DNA of 6,527 nucleotides from Anaerolineae bacterium (GTDB lineage Bacteria > Chloroflexota > Anaerolineae > B4-G1): assembly GCA_030612585.1 (NCBI GenBank), contig JAUWNP010000233.1, positions 1 to 6,527 of the forward strand, given 5' to 3'. The notes beneath the pieces are model-generated. The model saw nothing but the letters and a program-made list of their open reading frames with translations. It did not search any database and was not told the DNA's origin. A program made the position numbers and the translations under genes. Positions 5,506 to 6,527 of this stretch are shown in pieces. Position 1 is the first letter of the stretch. Each line of letters starts with the position of its first letter.

Positions 5506-5822
5506 CCCTACCTGCTAGTTTCTTCCAGAACGCCTTTTCGGGACATTCCGAGGAGTTCCTGAGCCGCTTTCGAACCGTTTCGACCTATTTTCAGCCAGAT
5601 TTGTGCATTGGGCTGATTGGCCGACAAAACTCCGAATTGACTCTGAGAACAAAAAATGAAACACTGAGAAACACTGATTCTCTGATTTTATCTGCAAATG
5701 ATCTGCGAAATCTGCGTGAATCCGCGTTCTAAAAGATTTGTCAGTCAACCAGGCCTTGGGACGGTTTGTTTTCTGATTGAGAAGCCCAAGCCGCACCATC
5801 AGACGAAAACTAGCAGATAGGG
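5506..5822. mobile_element. MITE-like element with inverted terminal repeats (candidate)
   Basis: The left end CCCTACCTGCTAGTTTC (5506-5522) and the right end (5805-5822), read on the opposite strand as CCCTATCTGCTAGTTTTC, are near-identical: one substitution and one extra T. They enclose about 282 bp that are strikingly AT-rich for this window; by hand count, 5641-5700 is 20 of 60 G/C, against 43 of 60 at 3541-3600 in the ABC gene. No transposase is encoded and no clear target-site duplication is visible. A 94-codon open frame on the - strand fills most of the element but looks like translated repeat rather than a protein. It could be a MITE, or a dispersed noncoding repeat of another kind. 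Confidence 0.5.
5658..5729. repeat. Short tandem repeats inside the AT-rich element
   Basis: GAAACACTGA occurs twice in tandem (5658-5667, 5668-5677). It is followed by four related units beginning ATCTGC or ATCCGC at 5690, 5701, 5710 and 5720, spaced 9-11 bases. From memory, wording such as ATCTGCGTGAATC is seen in dispersed repeats of environmental bacteria, including Chloroflexota. Confidence 0.55.
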
Positions 5823-5826
5823 CAGG

Positions 5827-5855
5827 TTGCGTTTTCTGCCTGGTGATGCTAATAT
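5827..5855 (+). promoter_or_regulatory. Possible sigma70-type promoter for the last gene
   Basis: TTGCGT (5827-5832) and TAATAT (5850-5855) are separated by 17 bases. Agreement with consensus is moderate (3 of 6 and 4 of 6). Transcription from here would place the octamer array at 5879-5951 in the 5' untranslated leader of the downstream gene. Confidence 0.35.
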
Positions 5856-5878
5856 AGCCGATGGATCGGTCCCTGGTT

Positions 5879-5951
5879 TACCAGTCCACCAATCCACCAA
5901 TCTACCAATTTACCAGTTTTACCAATCTACCAGTCTACCAACCTACCAGAA
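5879..5951. repeat. YACCARTY 8-bp tandem array before a gene start
   Basis: Nine octamers run in phase, broken by one extra T at 5919: TACCAGTC (5879), CACCAATC (5887), CACCAATC (5895), TACCAATT (5903), TACCAGTT (5911), TACCAATC (5920), TACCAGTC (5928), TACCAACC (5936) and a final TACCAGAA (5944-5951). It ends three bases before the AAGGAGA ribosome binding site (5954-5960) of the next gene. The G-poor sequence would be largely unstructured as RNA. Array function is unknown. Confidence 0.75.
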
Positions 5952-5967
5952 CAAAGGAGATCACACC

Positions 5968-6527
5968 ATGGAATGGCTAAAGCGCCCCTGGAATGCCTTC
6001 AAGAACATCGCCATCATCTTCTCGTTCGTCGTCAACTTCGTCCTGGTCATTGCGCTGCTCGTGGTGAGTATGCCGGCCCTCCGGGCTGTCTTGGCCCTCA
6101 AGACCGGCATGGTCGAGCCGCTGCTGAGCGACCTGGATGCGGCTTTCCTCGGACTGAGTGAGGCCACGATTGACACCGACGTCCAGATAGACAAGCGCAT
6201 CCCCATCCGGTTCGACCTGCTGCTCGACCAGCAACTTGCGATAGACTTTCCGTTGTCCATCGAGCAGCCCACGGTCGTCGCATTGACCGCACCGGTGCCA
6301 CTCAACCTGCCGGCTCGGTTCAATCTGCCCGGCGGCGGCGGTGTGATCAACGGCACTGTTTCTCTCTCCTTGCCGACCGGCATGCTTATGCCGATTCGCC
6401 TGAGCATGGTCGTGCCGGTCAGCCAGACCATCCCTGTGCGCATGAGCGTGCCGGTCAGCGAGACCATCCCCATCCAGATGGCCGTGCCGGTGCACATCGA
6501 GTTGGGTGAGGCGGGGCTGGACCCCGC
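5968..6527 (+). CDS. Membrane-anchored beta-rich repeat protein, 3' end cut by window
   Basis: Open from ATG at 5968 to the window edge with no stop: 186 codons visible. AAGGAGA (5954-5960) lies seven bases upstream, supporting the start. A short basic N-terminus (MEWLKRPWNAFK) precedes one membrane helix at about residues 13-35; there is no signal-peptidase site, so it looks like a signal anchor with the rest probably outside the membrane. From about 68 onward the chain alternates hydrophobic and polar residues with many Pro, as in beta-strand repeats: IPIRFDLLLDQQ, a GGGG turn at 122-125, then VPVSQTIPVRMS (149-160) and VPVSETIPIQMA (161-172) as 12-residue repeats. I do not recognise a named family; similar small repetitive proteins occur, as far as I recall, as hypothetical proteins in Chloroflexota. 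Function is unknown. Confidence 0.82.
   Translation, partial: MEWLKRPWNAFKNIAIIFSFVVNFVLVIALLVVSMPALRAVLALKTGMVEPLLSDLDAAFLGLSEATIDTDVQIDKRIPIRFDLLLDQQLAIDFPLSIEQPTVVALTAPVPLNLPARFNLPGGGGVINGTVSLSLPTGMLMPIRLSMVVPVSQTIPVRMSVPVSETIPIQMAVPVHIELGEAGLDP
6412..6483 (+). repeat. 36-bp tandem coding repeat (12 residues)
   Basis: Two in-frame 36-bp units (6412-6447 and 6448-6483) code VPVSQTIPVRMS and VPVSETIPIQMA; a third begins VPVHIEL at 6484. A more degenerate copy (LPTGMLMPIRLS) precedes them. This points to growth of a beta-repeat domain by unit duplication. Confidence 0.75.

Noticed and set aside
5515..5799. 94-codon open frame on the - strand with an IHADFADHLQIKSENQ-like stretch
   Set aside because: It lies entirely within the inverted-repeat element, translates its short tandem repeats, and has no evident ribosome binding site. 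Such peptides are typical spurious calls on dispersed repeats.
5879..5951. Possible CRISPR array
   Set aside because: Units are 8 bp with no spacers; it is a simple tandem array.
5961..6497. Two long open frames on the - strand opposite the last gene
   Set aside because: His/Asp/Arg-rich shadows of a repetitive hydrophobic coding sequence; the + strand has a ribosome binding site, start and membrane helix.

Overview
This is a GC-rich bacterial window, apart from one AT-rich patch. It has five protein-coding genes, all on the + strand, the last cut by the window edge. The many short palindromic and 7-8 bp tandem repeats, a multidomain propeller-nuclease protein and the style of the small uncharacterised proteins together suggest Chloroflexota (Anaerolineae/Caldilineae-like). 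That assignment is inference from gene and repeat style; there is no rRNA or marker gene here to confirm it.

Region 1 (1-3063): a small charged helical protein (11-415) is followed 62 bases later by an 861-residue protein (478-3063). The large protein reads as an N-terminal PQQ/WD-like beta-propeller, a solenoid of exact 13-residue helical repeats, a CARDB-like Ig domain, a glycine/valine heptad segment and a C-terminal Mrr-type PD-(D/E)XK nuclease. This sensor-plus-nuclease layout is the best candidate here for an undescribed (possibly defence-related) system. Two palindromic or low-complexity DNA elements sit in frame inside the propeller without breaking it.

Region 2 (3064-3393) holds no gene. 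It contains a dispersed-repeat-like segment, a site close to the ParB-binding parS consensus, TTGACAT motifs, hairpins and a promoter whose -10 box is so close to the next GTG that the transcript is probably leaderless.

Region 3 (3394-5446) is a two-gene ABC exporter operon: a NatA-type ATPase and an ABC-2/NatB-type permease whose start overlaps the ATPase stop by 8 bases.

Region 4 (5447-5967) holds no credible gene. It has a purine-rich octamer array, an AT-rich block of about 317 bp bounded by 17-18 bp inverted repeats (a MITE-like candidate), a possible promoter and a second octamer array ending just before a ribosome binding site.

Region 5 (5968-6527) is the start of a membrane-anchored, beta-rich, internally repetitive protein of unknown function that runs off the window.
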